Of a stretch of 64,000 nucleotides of DNA, positions 16,976 to 26,081 are shown piece by piece. Under the pieces are notes generated by a model, which made no database searches, had not been told where the DNA came from, and saw only the letters and a program-made list of their open reading frames with translations. A program made the translations under genes and the position numbers. Positions within the stretch are counted from its first letter, which is position 1; each line of letters starts with the position of its first letter. The DNA comes from Bacillota bacterium (GTDB lineage: Bacteria > Bacillota > Sulfobacillia > Sulfobacillales > Sulfobacillaceae), in the NCBI GenBank assembly GCA_021797515.1, contig JAJZZP010000127.1:1-64000 (forward strand). Direction: 5' to 3'.

Positions 16976-17913
16976 TCTTATGGGCGGCTGGACTGGTAGC
17001 GTTTGCCATGACCTTCGGCATGGGTCCCGTGGTGATTCCGTTGCTGACCCGACTGAGGTTAGGGCAAATGGTGCGAGAAGCGGGCCCGCAATCCCATTTA
17101 AAGAAGCAGGGAACACCCACTATGGGAGGAATATTATTCTTACTGCCTCTGCCGGTGGTGGTGGCAATCTTTGATCGGCAAAGTCTGGAGGCTTGGGCAC
17201 TGGTTTTTATCATCTGGGGGTTTGGATTGGTGGGGTTTGCCGATGATTTCCTGAAGGTGGCGTTAAAACGTCCGTTGGGACTTCGAGCCCGAGAAAAACT
17301 TTTGCTGCAAGTCGTCCTGGCCGTGGTGTTCACCTGGGTAGTTGGCCAAGTGCTGCATCTGGACCAAAATTATGTGCTGCCTTTTGGGTTGGGCACGATC
17401 AGTCTCAAGTGGTGGTTTGGGCCGCTATCGGTACTGGCGATCTTGGGAAGTGGCAATGCAGTGAATATCACGGATGGGTTGGACGGTCTGGCTGCCGGGG
17501 CCACGGGCATTGCCATGATGTTTTTTACCTTCTGGGGTGTCGCTTTCCACCACAACACGGTGTCCTTGGTGGGGATGGCCATGGCGGCTGGTTTATTGGG
17601 GTTCTTGCGTTACAATGTCCATCCTGCCCGCGTTTTTATGGGTGACACCGGTTCACTGGCATTGGGAGCAGCGTTGGCCGGGTTGGCCGTTGTAAGTCAG
17701 ACAACTTTATTGCTGCCCTTAATAGGTATTTTGTTTGTCGTAGAAACTCTGTCGGTCATTATTCAAGTGATTAGCTTCAAACTCACTGGGAAAAGGGTGT
17801 TTCGCATGAGTCCTATCCACCATCACTTTGAACTGGGTGGGTGGCCGGAAGAACGCGTGGTATCGGTGTTTTGGATATTTTCTATTTTGGGGGCATTGTT
17901 GGCCTGGTGGTAA
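16972..17913 (+). CDS. mraY: Phospho-MurNAc-pentapeptide translocase MraY
   Basis: 313 aa integral membrane enzyme with about ten hydrophobic segments. It transfers phospho-MurNAc-pentapeptide to undecaprenyl phosphate to make lipid I. Signatures seen are HLKKQGTPTMGG, GFADDFLKV (Mg-binding DD), NITDGLDGLAAG, MGDTGSLALG and SPIHHHFELGG. The ATG at 16972 overlaps the murF stop by 4 nt. FtsW/SpoVE follows directly after 23 nt, with no murD between them. Confidence 0.96.
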   Translation: MILWAAGLVAFAMTFGMGPVVIPLLTRLRLGQMVREAGPQSHLKKQGTPTMGGILFLLPLPVVVAIFDRQSLEAWALVFIIWGFGLVGFADDFLKVALKRPLGLRAREKLLLQVVLAVVFTWVVGQVLHLDQNYVLPFGLGTISLKWWFGPLSVLAILGSGNAVNITDGLDGLAAGATGIAMMFFTFWGVAFHHNTVSLVGMAMAAGLLGFLRYNVHPARVFMGDTGSLALGAALAGLAVVSQTTLLLPLIGILFVVETLSVIIQVISFKLTGKRVFRMSPIHHHFELGGWPEERVVSVFWIFSILGALLAWW

Positions 17914-17936
17914 CGCTGCGGGGTGGGAGAAACGCG

Positions 17937-19034
17937 ATGTCACAAGCGAAACAACGTATAGATTATATTCTGGTTGGAGCGGTGCTGTCGCTATTAGCGA
18001 TTGGTACGGTCATAGTGTTTTCAGCAAGTGCCGACACGGCTTATCAGCAATTCGCATCACCCTACTACTATTTAGAACATCAACTGGCATGGGCGGTCAT
18101 TGGCATTTTGGTGATGGCAGTCGCGGCACGTATCGATTATTGGCGCTATAAGCGCCTTATCTTGCCACTCTATGTGATTTCGGTTGGCCTTTTGGTACTG
18201 GTATTAATACCGCATATAGGGATTAATATTAATGGGGCACGGCGTTGGCTTGGGGTGGGGTCTTTGCAAGTTCAACCCTCAGAATTGGCAAAACTGGCGA
18301 TGATTTTTATGTTTGCCCACTTGTTTAGTCGGCATCAAGACCGATTGGATGATTTTTGGCATGGCGTGGTGCCGCATATCCTGCTCGCCAGCCTTATCTT
18401 TGTGCTGGTTCTGGCCGAACCGGATCTAGGCACAACGGTTGTCATTGCCGGAACATTTTTTGTCATGCTGTTCGTAGCAGGTCTGCAAAAAAAGCACTTG
18501 TTGGGACTGACTGCCGTAGGTACCCCGATTTTGGCTTGGGCCATGTTAGGGGAGCAGTATCGAAGGCAGCGATTGCTCGCGTTTATTGATCCTTGGAAGC
18601 ATCCGCTAGGAGTTGGCTTCCATACCATTCAGGCACTCTTGGCACTAGGTTCTGGCGGAGTTTTGGGAGTGGGGCTGGGTTATTCCCGGCAGGCACTCGG
18701 ATTTCTTCCGGAATCCTTTACCGATTTTATCTTTGCCATTTTAGGAGAAGAACTGGGACTGTTGGGTACGGTGACTGTGGTGCTCTTGTTTTTGGTGGTG
18801 GCATGGCGTGGCTATCGGGTGGCAATGCGGGCTCCTGACCTGTTCTCTAGTCTTTTGGCCACAGGAATTACCACGATGATTGCGATTCAAGCGGCAATAA
18901 ACATCGGGGTGGTTACCGCTACCCTGCCGGTTACCGGCATTACGTTGCCGTTTATTAGTTACGGGGGATCCTCTTTGGTGTTGAGTCTTGCTGGCGTCGG
19001 CATCTTGCTCAATATTAGCAGGAACGCAATATGA
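17937..19034 (+). CDS. FtsW/SpoVE-type peptidoglycan glycosyltransferase (SEDS family)
   Basis: 365 aa polytopic membrane protein, about ten transmembrane helices. SEDS proteins polymerise lipid II and work with a class B PBP; two candidate partners are encoded upstream. Signatures are IDYILVGAVLSLLAIG at the N-terminus, LVLAEPDLGTT in the middle, DFIFAILGEELGLLG, and the C-terminal PITGITLPFISYGGSS. Start ATG 17937 has GGGTGGGAGA upstream. The vegetative (FtsW) or sporulation (SpoVE) role cannot be separated by sequence. The dcw position fits either. Confidence 0.93.
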   Translation: MSQAKQRIDYILVGAVLSLLAIGTVIVFSASADTAYQQFASPYYYLEHQLAWAVIGILVMAVAARIDYWRYKRLILPLYVISVGLLVLVLIPHIGININGARRWLGVGSLQVQPSELAKLAMIFMFAHLFSRHQDRLDDFWHGVVPHILLASLIFVLVLAEPDLGTTVVIAGTFFVMLFVAGLQKKHLLGLTAVGTPILAWAMLGEQYRRQRLLAFIDPWKHPLGVGFHTIQALLALGSGGVLGVGLGYSRQALGFLPESFTDFIFAILGEELGLLGTVTVVLLFLVVAWRGYRVAMRAPDLFSSLLATGITTMIAIQAAINIGVVTATLPVTGITLPFISYGGSSLVLSLAGVGILLNISRNAI

Positions 19035-19095
19035 CCATTTGCATACGCTAGGAGTGTTCCCCAAAACGAGGCTTAAGCAGCAGGGAGCGATGGAA

Positions 19096-20193
19096 GTGAA
19101 GATGGTGGTAACCGGGGGTGGCTCCGGAGGTCACATTTATCCGGCGTTGGCCATTGTTGATGCCATGCGGCGGCGCGATTCCGATCTTGAGGTTCTCTAT
19201 GTCGGAACGGACCATGGTTTGGAGAAGGACCTTGTGACAAGAGCCGGCATTCCGTTTGCAACCATCCACGCACGAGGTCTCTTGGTTCATGGATGGGCAG
19301 CTAAACTAGGCGGTGCTGTGGCAGCGACACGTGGCCTTCGAGATGCATTGATCTTGCTGTCACGGTATCGTCCTTCAGTGGTGGTAGGCACTGGCGGTTA
19401 TGTTTCCGGCCCCGTCGGGCTGGCGACAGTTATCTTGCGTCAACCCTTGGTATTGCAAGAACAAAATGTTTGGCCGGGATTTACCAATCGCAAGCTAGCG
19501 ACGCATGCGACCAAGGTTTTGGTCCCTTTTGAAGAGGCGAAGTCCAACTTTCCTCCTGGATCGCCTCTGACGGTGGTGGCGAATCCGGTAACAATTTCGG
19601 TGACTGACTCTAAAGCGATGATCCGAGACGAATTAGGGATGCCAAGAGATACGGTCGTAATATTGGCCACGGGAGGCAGCCAAGGTGCGAAGGCACTGAA
19701 TCAATTTTTGCTGTCATGGGTAAGCAGGCTAAATGATGAACAAAATTGGGGAATTTTTTGGATGACTGGGAAACGCTATTACCCAGAGATCAAAGCGCAA
19801 CTGGGCCAAATGGCGTTGGACCCCAAAAGGGTTCTGGTGGTCGAATACTTTTATCAGATACAAAAGTATCTTCGTGCTTCGGATATATTTTTTGGTCGCG
19901 CCGGAGCGATGAGTGTGGCCGATTGTGCGGCGTTTGGCTTGCCCGCAGTACTGGTGCCATCACCCAATGTATCTGAGGACCATCAAACCCGCAATGCCGA
20001 GGTGTTGGTCAAACGCGGAGCGGGATACATGGTGCCGGAATCACAATTGCAAATCCGTGGGGCCTCGGTATTGGAGAAAGTTTTAATGGATAGCGGTCTG
20101 CGGGACAAAATGAGGCAAAATGTGCAAAGCCTTTTTGACCCCGAGGCGGAAAACAAGGTCGTGGATGCCATTTTGCAAGCGGCGCGAGTGTGA
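19096..20193 (+). CDS. murG: UDP-GlcNAc:lipid I N-acetylglucosaminyltransferase MurG
   Basis: 365 aa. Converts lipid I to lipid II at the cytoplasmic membrane face. The N-terminus MKMVVTGGGSGGHIYPALAI has the GGGxGGH donor loop, followed by GTGGYVSGP, QEQNVWPGFTN and ATGGSQGAKALNQ. I place the start at GTG 19096 because AGGGAG (19082-19087) is 8 nt away and the protein then aligns with the usual MKIVV start. ATG 19090 is only 2 nt from that site. The next gene is murB, 15 nt on. Confidence 0.95.
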   Translation: MKMVVTGGGSGGHIYPALAIVDAMRRRDSDLEVLYVGTDHGLEKDLVTRAGIPFATIHARGLLVHGWAAKLGGAVAATRGLRDALILLSRYRPSVVVGTGGYVSGPVGLATVILRQPLVLQEQNVWPGFTNRKLATHATKVLVPFEEAKSNFPPGSPLTVVANPVTISVTDSKAMIRDELGMPRDTVVILATGGSQGAKALNQFLLSWVSRLNDEQNWGIFWMTGKRYYPEIKAQLGQMALDPKRVLVVEYFYQIQKYLRASDIFFGRAGAMSVADCAAFGLPAVLVPSPNVSEDHQTRNAEVLVKRGAGYMVPESQLQIRGASVLEKVLMDSGLRDKMRQNVQSLFDPEAENKVVDAILQAARV

Positions 20194-20208
20194 GGAGGCG
20201 AGGTTCTA

Positions 20209-21192
20209 GTGAATGCCTCACAAATTATTGACCAATTAGGCGAATTGGATATTGGGGCAGTGCGGCAAGACGAACCCTTAAGACGTCATACGTCCTTTAA
20301 GATTGGTGGCCCAGCAAGATTTTTCGTCGAACCAGAATCACAGTCGGCCGTGGTACGGGCGTTAAATTGGGTCCGCGATCATCGCATTCCCTATTTCATC
20401 ATTGGGCAAGGCACCAATATCTTGGTGTCCGATCAAGGCTTGAATGCAGTGGTGATTTCCACTGCCCGAGGACTTAAGTCGATTGCGGTGGAGGCGCCGT
20501 ATCTGTCTGCCGGATCTGGAGTGCTGTTGACCAAACTGGCCCACACTGCTGCGCGGGCAGGGCTTACCGGCTTAGAGTTTGCTATCTCGATCCCGGGTAC
20601 TCTGGGGGGCGCGTTAGTCATGAATGCCGGGGCCCATGGCTCATCCATGGTAGCTGTTGTCGACCGCGTTACGGTATGGGATCCGATTCGCGGCGTGCGG
20701 GAAATCCCCGCATCGGAAGCGGAGTTTGAGTACCGCAAGAGTCGATTTCAAAAAACTCCTTGGATCGCGCTGGAGGCGAGTCTAGAGCTTAGCCCAGGGG
20801 ATCCTGTTCAGATTCGTGAAGCGATGAGGCACTATATGGCCTATCGCCTTCAAAGCCAACCGGTGGGAGAGGCCAATGCTGGGAGTATCTTTAAAAATCC
20901 TTTGCCGGAATTTGCGGGGCGGCTCATTGAGGGCATTGGAGCGAAAGGGTGGCGCGAGAACGATGCCGAAGTGTCATCGCTTCACGCTAATTTTATCATT
21001 AACCGCGGAGGAGCTAAGGCTATCGATGTCTTGCGGTTGATGCGCCGAATTCGTTGCGTGGTATATCACGCTACCGGTGTGATATTGCGGCCGGAAGTGC
21101 GCTGGATTGGTCCGGGAGAGGGAGGAACCAATACGATATGGGACAATTTGTGGTACGCGGAGGGCGAAGGCTTGAGGGAACCCTGCGAGTAA
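20209..21192 (+). CDS. murB: UDP-N-acetylenolpyruvoylglucosamine reductase MurB
   Basis: 327 aa. FAD/NADPH-dependent reduction giving UDP-MurNAc. The FAD-binding PCMH fold is shown by RHTSFKIGGPARFFVEP, GQGTNILVSDQG and GIPGTLGGA-like SIPGTLGGALVMNAG. The catalytic Ser is in NAGSIFKNP and the C-terminal Glu is in LRPEVRWIG. The length fits type II MurB. The GTG start at 20209 has GAGGAGG at 20192-20198. Its last 55 nt overlap the murA start in another frame. Confidence 0.95.
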   Translation: MNASQIIDQLGELDIGAVRQDEPLRRHTSFKIGGPARFFVEPESQSAVVRALNWVRDHRIPYFIIGQGTNILVSDQGLNAVVISTARGLKSIAVEAPYLSAGSGVLLTKLAHTAARAGLTGLEFAISIPGTLGGALVMNAGAHGSSMVAVVDRVTVWDPIRGVREIPASEAEFEYRKSRFQKTPWIALEASLELSPGDPVQIREAMRHYMAYRLQSQPVGEANAGSIFKNPLPEFAGRLIEGIGAKGWRENDAEVSSLHANFIINRGGAKAIDVLRLMRRIRCVVYHATGVILRPEVRWIGPGEGGTNTIWDNLWYAEGEGLREPCE

Positions 21193-22394
21193 AAGGATCA
21201 AAAAACGCGGCACTGCCGATTATGGCGGCGTCGATACTGGCGACAGGCGCGGTGATTTTAGACGGAGTGCCGCGTCTTCGGGACATTGAGGTCATGATTC
21301 AGGTGCTCCAATCGCTGGGAGCAAGGGTCCAGTGGGAAGCTTCCCGACTCATCATCGATCCGCGCCCTATTAATCAATATGTAGTTCCTGCAGAATTAAT
21401 GCAACAAATGCGAGCCTCCATTTTTGTAACAGGACCCTTGCTGGCGCGGATGGGACGGGCTGTCGCTTTCCAGCCGGGCGGCTGCAATATTGGCGATCGG
21501 CCTATCGATTTGCACGTTAATGGATTAATCAAACTCGGTGCCCAAAGCCGAACCCAGGAGGGTCAACTATTGTTGGAGACCGTCGGGCTTAAGGGTACCG
21601 AAGTACACTTGTCCTACCCTTCGGTGGGCGCAACAGAAAACATCATGATGGCAGCTGTGTTGGCCCGAGGCGAGACCCGGATTCGAAACGCGGCAATGGA
21701 GCCGGAGATTGTGGATTTAGCGCAATTTTTAGAAACGATGGGCGCAACTATACGTGGGGCGGGTACATCGGATGTACGCATAGAAGGCCGTGAGTCACTT
21801 CATGGTACCGAATACACCATTATTCCCGACCGTATTGAGGCCGGAAGTTTTGCTCTGGCGGCAGCCTTGACGGAAGGTCAGGTGCGTCTGGAAAATTGTT
21901 TGGTGGATCATCTTCCGGGACTTTGGGGTCGCATGCGAGAGGTGGGGGTAGAAGTCCGGGAAGTTGACGCGGAAACGGTGGAGATTGTAGCGCCCAAACG
22001 ATACCGTCGCACGTCGGTATCCCTGCATACTAACCCCTACCCCGGGTTTGCTACGGATTTGCAGCCCCAGTTTATGGCGTTTTTGCTCAAAGTACCTGGT
22101 GTCCATCTGATTTCGGAGAGGGTGTTTGAAAATCGGTTAGGACATGCACGAGAGTTCCGACGCATGGGGGCGCAGGTCGCGGCGGATCAACGGGTTGCCT
22201 TAATTTACGGCGGCCACGAACTATATGGGGCCCAGGTAACGGCAATGGATCTTAGAGCGGGGGCCGGATTAATCCTGGCAGCGCTCGGGGCCAATGGTCA
22301 AACCACCATTGAGGGCCGGGAGGTTATTGAACGCGGCTATGAGAATTTGGCACAGCGTTTATCCCAGCTAGGGGCTGACGTAACGTCTCTGTAA
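21138..22394 (+). CDS. murA: UDP-GlcNAc 1-carboxyvinyltransferase MurA
   Basis: 418 aa. First committed step of peptidoglycan synthesis, transfer of enolpyruvate from PEP. Signatures are KGSKNAALPIMAASIL near residue 20, the catalytic Cys116 in QPGGCNIGDRP (Cys is the fosfomycin target), and LHTNPYPGFATDLQPQFMA. The standard length is 417-420 aa, which supports ATG 21138 even though that places 55 nt of the gene inside murB. An upstream in-frame ATG at 21054 would add residues not found in the family. Confidence 0.95.
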   Translation: MGQFVVRGGRRLEGTLRVKGSKNAALPIMAASILATGAVILDGVPRLRDIEVMIQVLQSLGARVQWEASRLIIDPRPINQYVVPAELMQQMRASIFVTGPLLARMGRAVAFQPGGCNIGDRPIDLHVNGLIKLGAQSRTQEGQLLLETVGLKGTEVHLSYPSVGATENIMMAAVLARGETRIRNAAMEPEIVDLAQFLETMGATIRGAGTSDVRIEGRESLHGTEYTIIPDRIEAGSFALAAALTEGQVRLENCLVDHLPGLWGRMREVGVEVREVDAETVEIVAPKRYRRTSVSLHTNPYPGFATDLQPQFMAFLLKVPGVHLISERVFENRLGHAREFRRMGAQVAADQRVALIYGGHELYGAQVTAMDLRAGAGLILAALGANGQTTIEGREVIERGYENLAQRLSQLGADVTSL

Positions 22395-22415
22395 GGTATA
22401 CTAAAAGCAAAGGAC

Positions 22416-23135
22416 GTGCGATGGGTGGGTAGGCTGGCGATGGGCGGCTCTTGGCGGTGGGGCTTAATCTTGGGTATGGTGTGTATGGTATTGGGGATGG
22501 GGTTAAGTCAGCAACTGCGGTTGGTGTCCCAGTTGAACAACACGACTCGCGTACAACAGGGGCGCATCCTAACATTTCTTGTCACACGGACAGTGGAACA
22601 AAACCAGTCCTTGAGGAACCAAATCGCTAATCTCCTCAATCGCGTCAACAACCTGCCATCTCCCATGGTGACACCGATGGCGGAAAAATTGGCGGTGATT
22701 AGACGTATGGCTGGATTGACCTCTGTCGAGGGACCTGGGGTTGAGGTGATCTTGCACGACGCAGTCAAACCTTCATATCCGGGAGAACCTTCAGTGTATC
22801 AGCTGGTCCACGATCAATACGTGTTGCATGTGGTCGCTCTGCTCTCTGCCGCAGGCGCCACTGCCATTTCTATTGATGGGCAGCGGTACGTTTCGACCAC
22901 TTCAATATTTTGTGCTGGACCTACTATCCGCATCAATGGTATCAATTACGGAGCACCTTATGTAGTGCTTGCTGTAGGCGCACCTCAGGCTTTGTTGACG
23001 GCTTTAGCAGATGATCCCGATGTCCAGGGGTGGTCCCAGTTAGTCTCCATCAGCTATCGGGCCGAGAACCGTTTGAAAGTTGTGGGGTATCGCGGCCAGG
23101 TACAGTTTAACAATGCCAGACCTGCTAAGATATAA
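22416..23135 (+). CDS. DUF881-family division-cluster membrane protein (YlxW/YlxX-like)
   Basis: 239 aa. One N-terminal transmembrane helix (about residues 12-32), a short coiled coil (NQSLRNQIANLLNRVNNL), then the DUF881 domain with the typical AGLTSVEGPGVEVILHD stretch. In Bacillus such genes (ylxW, ylxX) sit between divIB and sbp-ftsA-ftsZ; here the neighbours sbp, ftsA and ftsZ are the same but divIB is missing. The biochemical role is unknown. The start is uncertain: GTG 22416 is close behind AAAGGA, and ATG 22440 is an alternative. Confidence 0.85.
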   Translation: MRWVGRLAMGGSWRWGLILGMVCMVLGMGLSQQLRLVSQLNNTTRVQQGRILTFLVTRTVEQNQSLRNQIANLLNRVNNLPSPMVTPMAEKLAVIRRMAGLTSVEGPGVEVILHDAVKPSYPGEPSVYQLVHDQYVLHVVALLSAAGATAISIDGQRYVSTTSIFCAGPTIRINGINYGAPYVVLAVGAPQALLTALADDPDVQGWSQLVSISYRAENRLKVVGYRGQVQFNNARPAKI

Positions 23136-23165
23136 GGTAGCAGGGCAGGGGGTTGGATTCTAGCG

Positions 23166-23534
23166 ATGTGGATTGTGGTTGTCGGGTTATTGGTCGGGAT
23201 TGTGATTGGGCTGGAATTTCCTATAATTGTGCCCTTGGCCTTTGCGCAATATCTCTCTATAGCCTTGCTAGCGGCATTGGATACGGTGTTTGGCGGGGCG
23301 CGAGCTGGCTTGCAGGGGAAATTCGTGCCCGCGACTTTTGTGACTGGGTTGCTGACTAACGCCATATTGGCGGGGCTGCTAACATATCTCGGCAATAAGC
23401 TTGGTGTCCCACTTTATTATGCTGCGCTGTTTGCGTTTGGCTACCGAATTTTTCAGAACTTGGGCACCATCCGCCACCTGCTGATCGACCGTTGGATAAA
23501 ATCTCGATCAAAATTGCATCAATCCTCTTTGTGA
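23166..23534 (+). CDS. sbp: Small basic protein Sbp (DUF1290)
   Basis: 122 aa, three or four transmembrane helices with a basic C-terminus (WIKSRSKLHQ). GLEFPIIVPLAFAQYLSIALLAALDTVFGG and GYRIFQNLGTIRHLL are characteristic of the Sbp family that lies upstream of ftsA in many Firmicutes. Its function is not established. The position between the DUF881 gene and ftsA is the usual one. Confidence 0.9.
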   Translation: MWIVVVGLLVGIVIGLEFPIIVPLAFAQYLSIALLAALDTVFGGARAGLQGKFVPATFVTGLLTNAILAGLLTYLGNKLGVPLYYAALFAFGYRIFQNLGTIRHLLIDRWIKSRSKLHQSSL

Positions 23535-23607
23535 GGCAGGAATATCTGCAGGGCAAAGAGAAAGGAACATTAAAGGATGGTGTCGAAATTATCCGCGGAG
23601 GTGTGCT

Positions 23608-24804
23608 GTGCCTAAACGCCCACTGATTTTAGCCATAGATGTTGGCACCACCAAAGTGTCGGCGTTAGTTGCGGAAGTGCGTCCGGACGGAGAGTTGGCA
23701 GTTTTGGGCATTTCGGCGACGCCCGTGGTGGGAATGCGAAGAGGATTAGTCTTTGAGGTGGAACGCGTGGCGTTGGCTATTCGGGATGCCGTAAACCGTT
23801 CCAATAGCATGGCAGGAACCGATTTAACCCAAGCAGCTGTGGCAGTTAATGGGGATCATTTGACGATTGTTCCGGGACAAGCCCGGATGGGCCTGAAAAC
23901 AGGCACTATCCGAGAAGAAGATTTACGGGCGGTACTGACTAAGGCAGCGCAGATACCGCTAGATGGGGACCACGAGGCCATTCAAACTCTGCGGCGGGGA
24001 ATTAGCGTGGATGGTTTTCGGGGGGTGGTGGACCCCGTTGGGATGGTCGCTCACCAATTAGAGGCCGATGTGTTTGTGGTATCCGGGGCGTCCACGGTGG
24101 TGCGCAATCTGCGACGCGTGGTGACTATGGCCGGGATAACACCTACGATTTTGGTGCCCACGCCGCGTGCTTCCGCAGAAGCGGTGTTGTCCGATGATGA
24201 AAAGCAATTGGGCGTGGTGCATCTGGATATTGGAGGAGGTACCACTGGCATTACTGTATACCGTTCAGGCCATCTCCAATATTTGGGTGTCGTGCCTCTC
24301 GGTGGGGAGTCGATTACATCCGACTTAAGTGTAGGACTGGGAGTAGTGGCCACTCAGGCAGAACGACTCAAACTTGAATACGCAGCGGTAGGGGCAGATC
24401 GGGAAGGAACCTTAGAGGTACGTGCGGTGAGTGGCCAATCCGTAAAACTGATTCCGGTAAAAGAATTGGAAGACATTGTGGAAGCCCGGGTTGATGAATG
24501 GACGCAGTTTGTGGAAAGCCACTTGCAGCGTATCGAATGGCCTAAAGGGCCAGCCGCTGGGGTAGTAATGACCGGCGGAGGTGCCATGCTTAAGGGCCTA
24601 GGATCTCATATTGAATCTCGGTGGGGGTGGCCGGTACGTCTGGGAGCTCCTTTTGGGTTGGGTGGGCTCTCGGATTTGTCAAAAAGCCCCGGATATGCGA
24701 CTGTGGTAGGGGTAGCAAAAAATGCAATGGCAGGGGGCGTAAGACCAGAACCGGAATCGGTATGGGACCGCCTTATAAAATTTTGGATGCATTTATGGAC
24801 ATAA
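23608..24804 (+). CDS. ftsA: Cell division protein FtsA
   Basis: 398 aa actin-like ATPase that anchors FtsZ to the membrane. The phosphate-binding loops are AIDVGTTKVSALVAE near the N-terminus and HLDIGGGTTGITVY in the middle, with GGESITSDLSVGL and MTGGGAMLKGL following. The final residues WDRLIKFWMHLW form the expected amphipathic membrane-targeting helix. GTG 23608 has GGAGGT (23597-23602). It ends 36 nt before ftsZ. Confidence 0.95.
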   Translation: MPKRPLILAIDVGTTKVSALVAEVRPDGELAVLGISATPVVGMRRGLVFEVERVALAIRDAVNRSNSMAGTDLTQAAVAVNGDHLTIVPGQARMGLKTGTIREEDLRAVLTKAAQIPLDGDHEAIQTLRRGISVDGFRGVVDPVGMVAHQLEADVFVVSGASTVVRNLRRVVTMAGITPTILVPTPRASAEAVLSDDEKQLGVVHLDIGGGTTGITVYRSGHLQYLGVVPLGGESITSDLSVGLGVVATQAERLKLEYAAVGADREGTLEVRAVSGQSVKLIPVKELEDIVEARVDEWTQFVESHLQRIEWPKGPAAGVVMTGGGAMLKGLGSHIESRWGWPVRLGAPFGLGGLSDLSKSPGYATVVGVAKNAMAGGVRPEPESVWDRLIKFWMHLWT

Positions 24805-24840
24805 ACGCCAAGCCCGGCAGGGCCCCAGGGAGGTTCTAGG

Positions 24841-25902
24841 ATGTTGGAATTTGATCAATCGGCGGAAAACTTTGCGGTCATTAAAGTGGTGGGGGTAGGG
24901 GGCGGCGGCACAAATGCGGTAAATCGCATGATTCACGCTGGCCTCAAAGGAGTAGAATTTATTGCCATTAATACTGATGCCCAGGCCCTGGCATTGTCAA
25001 TGGCGCCCACTAGACTGCAGGTTGGAACCAAACTTACCAAGGGTCTCGGTGCCGGCGCTAATCCCGATATTGGTCAAAAGGCCGCTGAGGAGAGTCGGGA
25101 ATTGATTGCCGATTCACTCAAAGGGGCAGATATGGTGTTTATCACTGCGGGAATGGGTGGCGGCACGGGCACCGGAGCTGCCCCGGTCGTGGCTGAAGTG
25201 GCCAAAGAGGTGGGCGCGTTAGCAGTAGGCGTGGTGACCAAACCCTTTACTTTTGAAGGCCGTCGGCGTCAGAGCTTTGCGGAAAAAGGCGCCTCCAATC
25301 TCAAAGCCAAGGTGGATACACTGATTACCATTCCCAACGACCGGTTGTTGCAGGTAGTCGAAAAGCGTACGGCGATTGTAGAAGCGTTTCGCATTGCAGA
25401 CGATGTATTGAGGCAAGGGGTTCAAGGTATTTCTGACTTGATTGCAGTACCCGGGCTGATTAATTTAGATTTTGCCGATGTCAAGACCATTATGTCGGAA
25501 ATGGGGTCGGCATTGATGGGGGTTGGAATCAGCCAGGGTGAGAACAGGGCCGCAGCGGCAGCCAAAGCAGCCATTTCCAGCCCGCTTTTGGAGACCAGCA
25601 TCGACGGTGCTCGAGGAGTTTTGTTGAATATTACCGGTGGGAATGACTTGGCTCTGTTTGAAGTCAATGAAGCGGCAGAAATTGTGATTCAAGCAGCCGA
25701 TCCGGAAGCCAATATAATATTTGGCGCCGTGATCGATGAGTCACTCAAAGATGAGGTTCGCGTCACCGTGATAGCCACCGGCTTCTCTGGGGAACGCGGC
25801 ATCCGCAGGCCCGAAGTGGATGCCGGTCGTGAAGAACTGGAGATAAAGCCGTTTGCTAATGACGATTTGGACATCCCGGCATTCCTCAGGCGACGAACGT
25901 AA
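24841..25902 (+). CDS. ftsZ: Cell division GTPase FtsZ
   Basis: 353 aa tubulin homologue forming the Z ring. GTP-binding signatures are [13 protein letters not shown] near residue 20 and [16 protein letters not shown] near residue 105; the T7-loop region follows [11 protein letters not shown]. The C-terminal peptide [11 protein letters not shown], which binds FtsA and SepF, is present after a very short linker (only about 25 residues). GGGAGG (24829-24834) precedes ATG 24841. A terminator follows, closing the dcw operon. Confidence 0.98.
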   Translation: MLEFDQSAENFAVIKVVGVGGGGTNAVNRMIHAGLKGVEFIAINTDAQALALSMAPTRLQVGTKLTKGLGAGANPDIGQKAAEESRELIADSLKGADMVFITAGMGGGTGTGAAPVVAEVAKEVGALAVGVVTKPFTFEGRRRQSFAEKGASNLKAKVDTLITIPNDRLLQVVEKRTAIVEAFRIADDVLRQGVQGISDLIAVPGLINLDFADVKTIMSEMGSALMGVGISQGENRAAAAAKAAISSPLLETSIDGARGVLLNITGGNDLALFEVNEAAEIVIQAADPEANIIFGAVIDESLKDEVRVTVIATGFSGERGIRRPEVDAGREELEIKPFANDDLDIPAFLRRRT

Positions 25903-25920
25903 ACCTAAGGTAGCAAGGCG

Positions 25921-25949
25921 AAATCCGCCCCCTTCGGGGCGGATTTTTT
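25921..25949 (+). terminator. Rho-independent terminator after ftsZ
   Basis: Stem CCGCCCC (25925-25931), loop CTTC, stem GGGGCGG (25936-25942), flanked by AAAT and ATTTTTT. It lies 20 nt after the ftsZ stop and separates the division cluster from the sporulation genes. Confidence 0.93.
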
Positions 25950-26081
25950 GTCGGCAATTTGGTGGACTGACTTTTCTTTCTGTGACAGGTTTTTTTAAGT
26001 TAGGTGCCTAGAATATGGTTCAGAGACATACCGGGCATGGCTCGCTGCATAGGGTGTGATAGGAGACAAGGGGGGATTGTC

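Noticed and set aside
16605-17333. 242-codon minus-strand frame over murF and mraY
   Set aside because: Shadow of two essential genes on the other strand.
20209-22394. murB-murA fusion or frameshift because of the 55-nt overlap
   Set aside because: The genes are in different frames, and both have complete, normal-length products.
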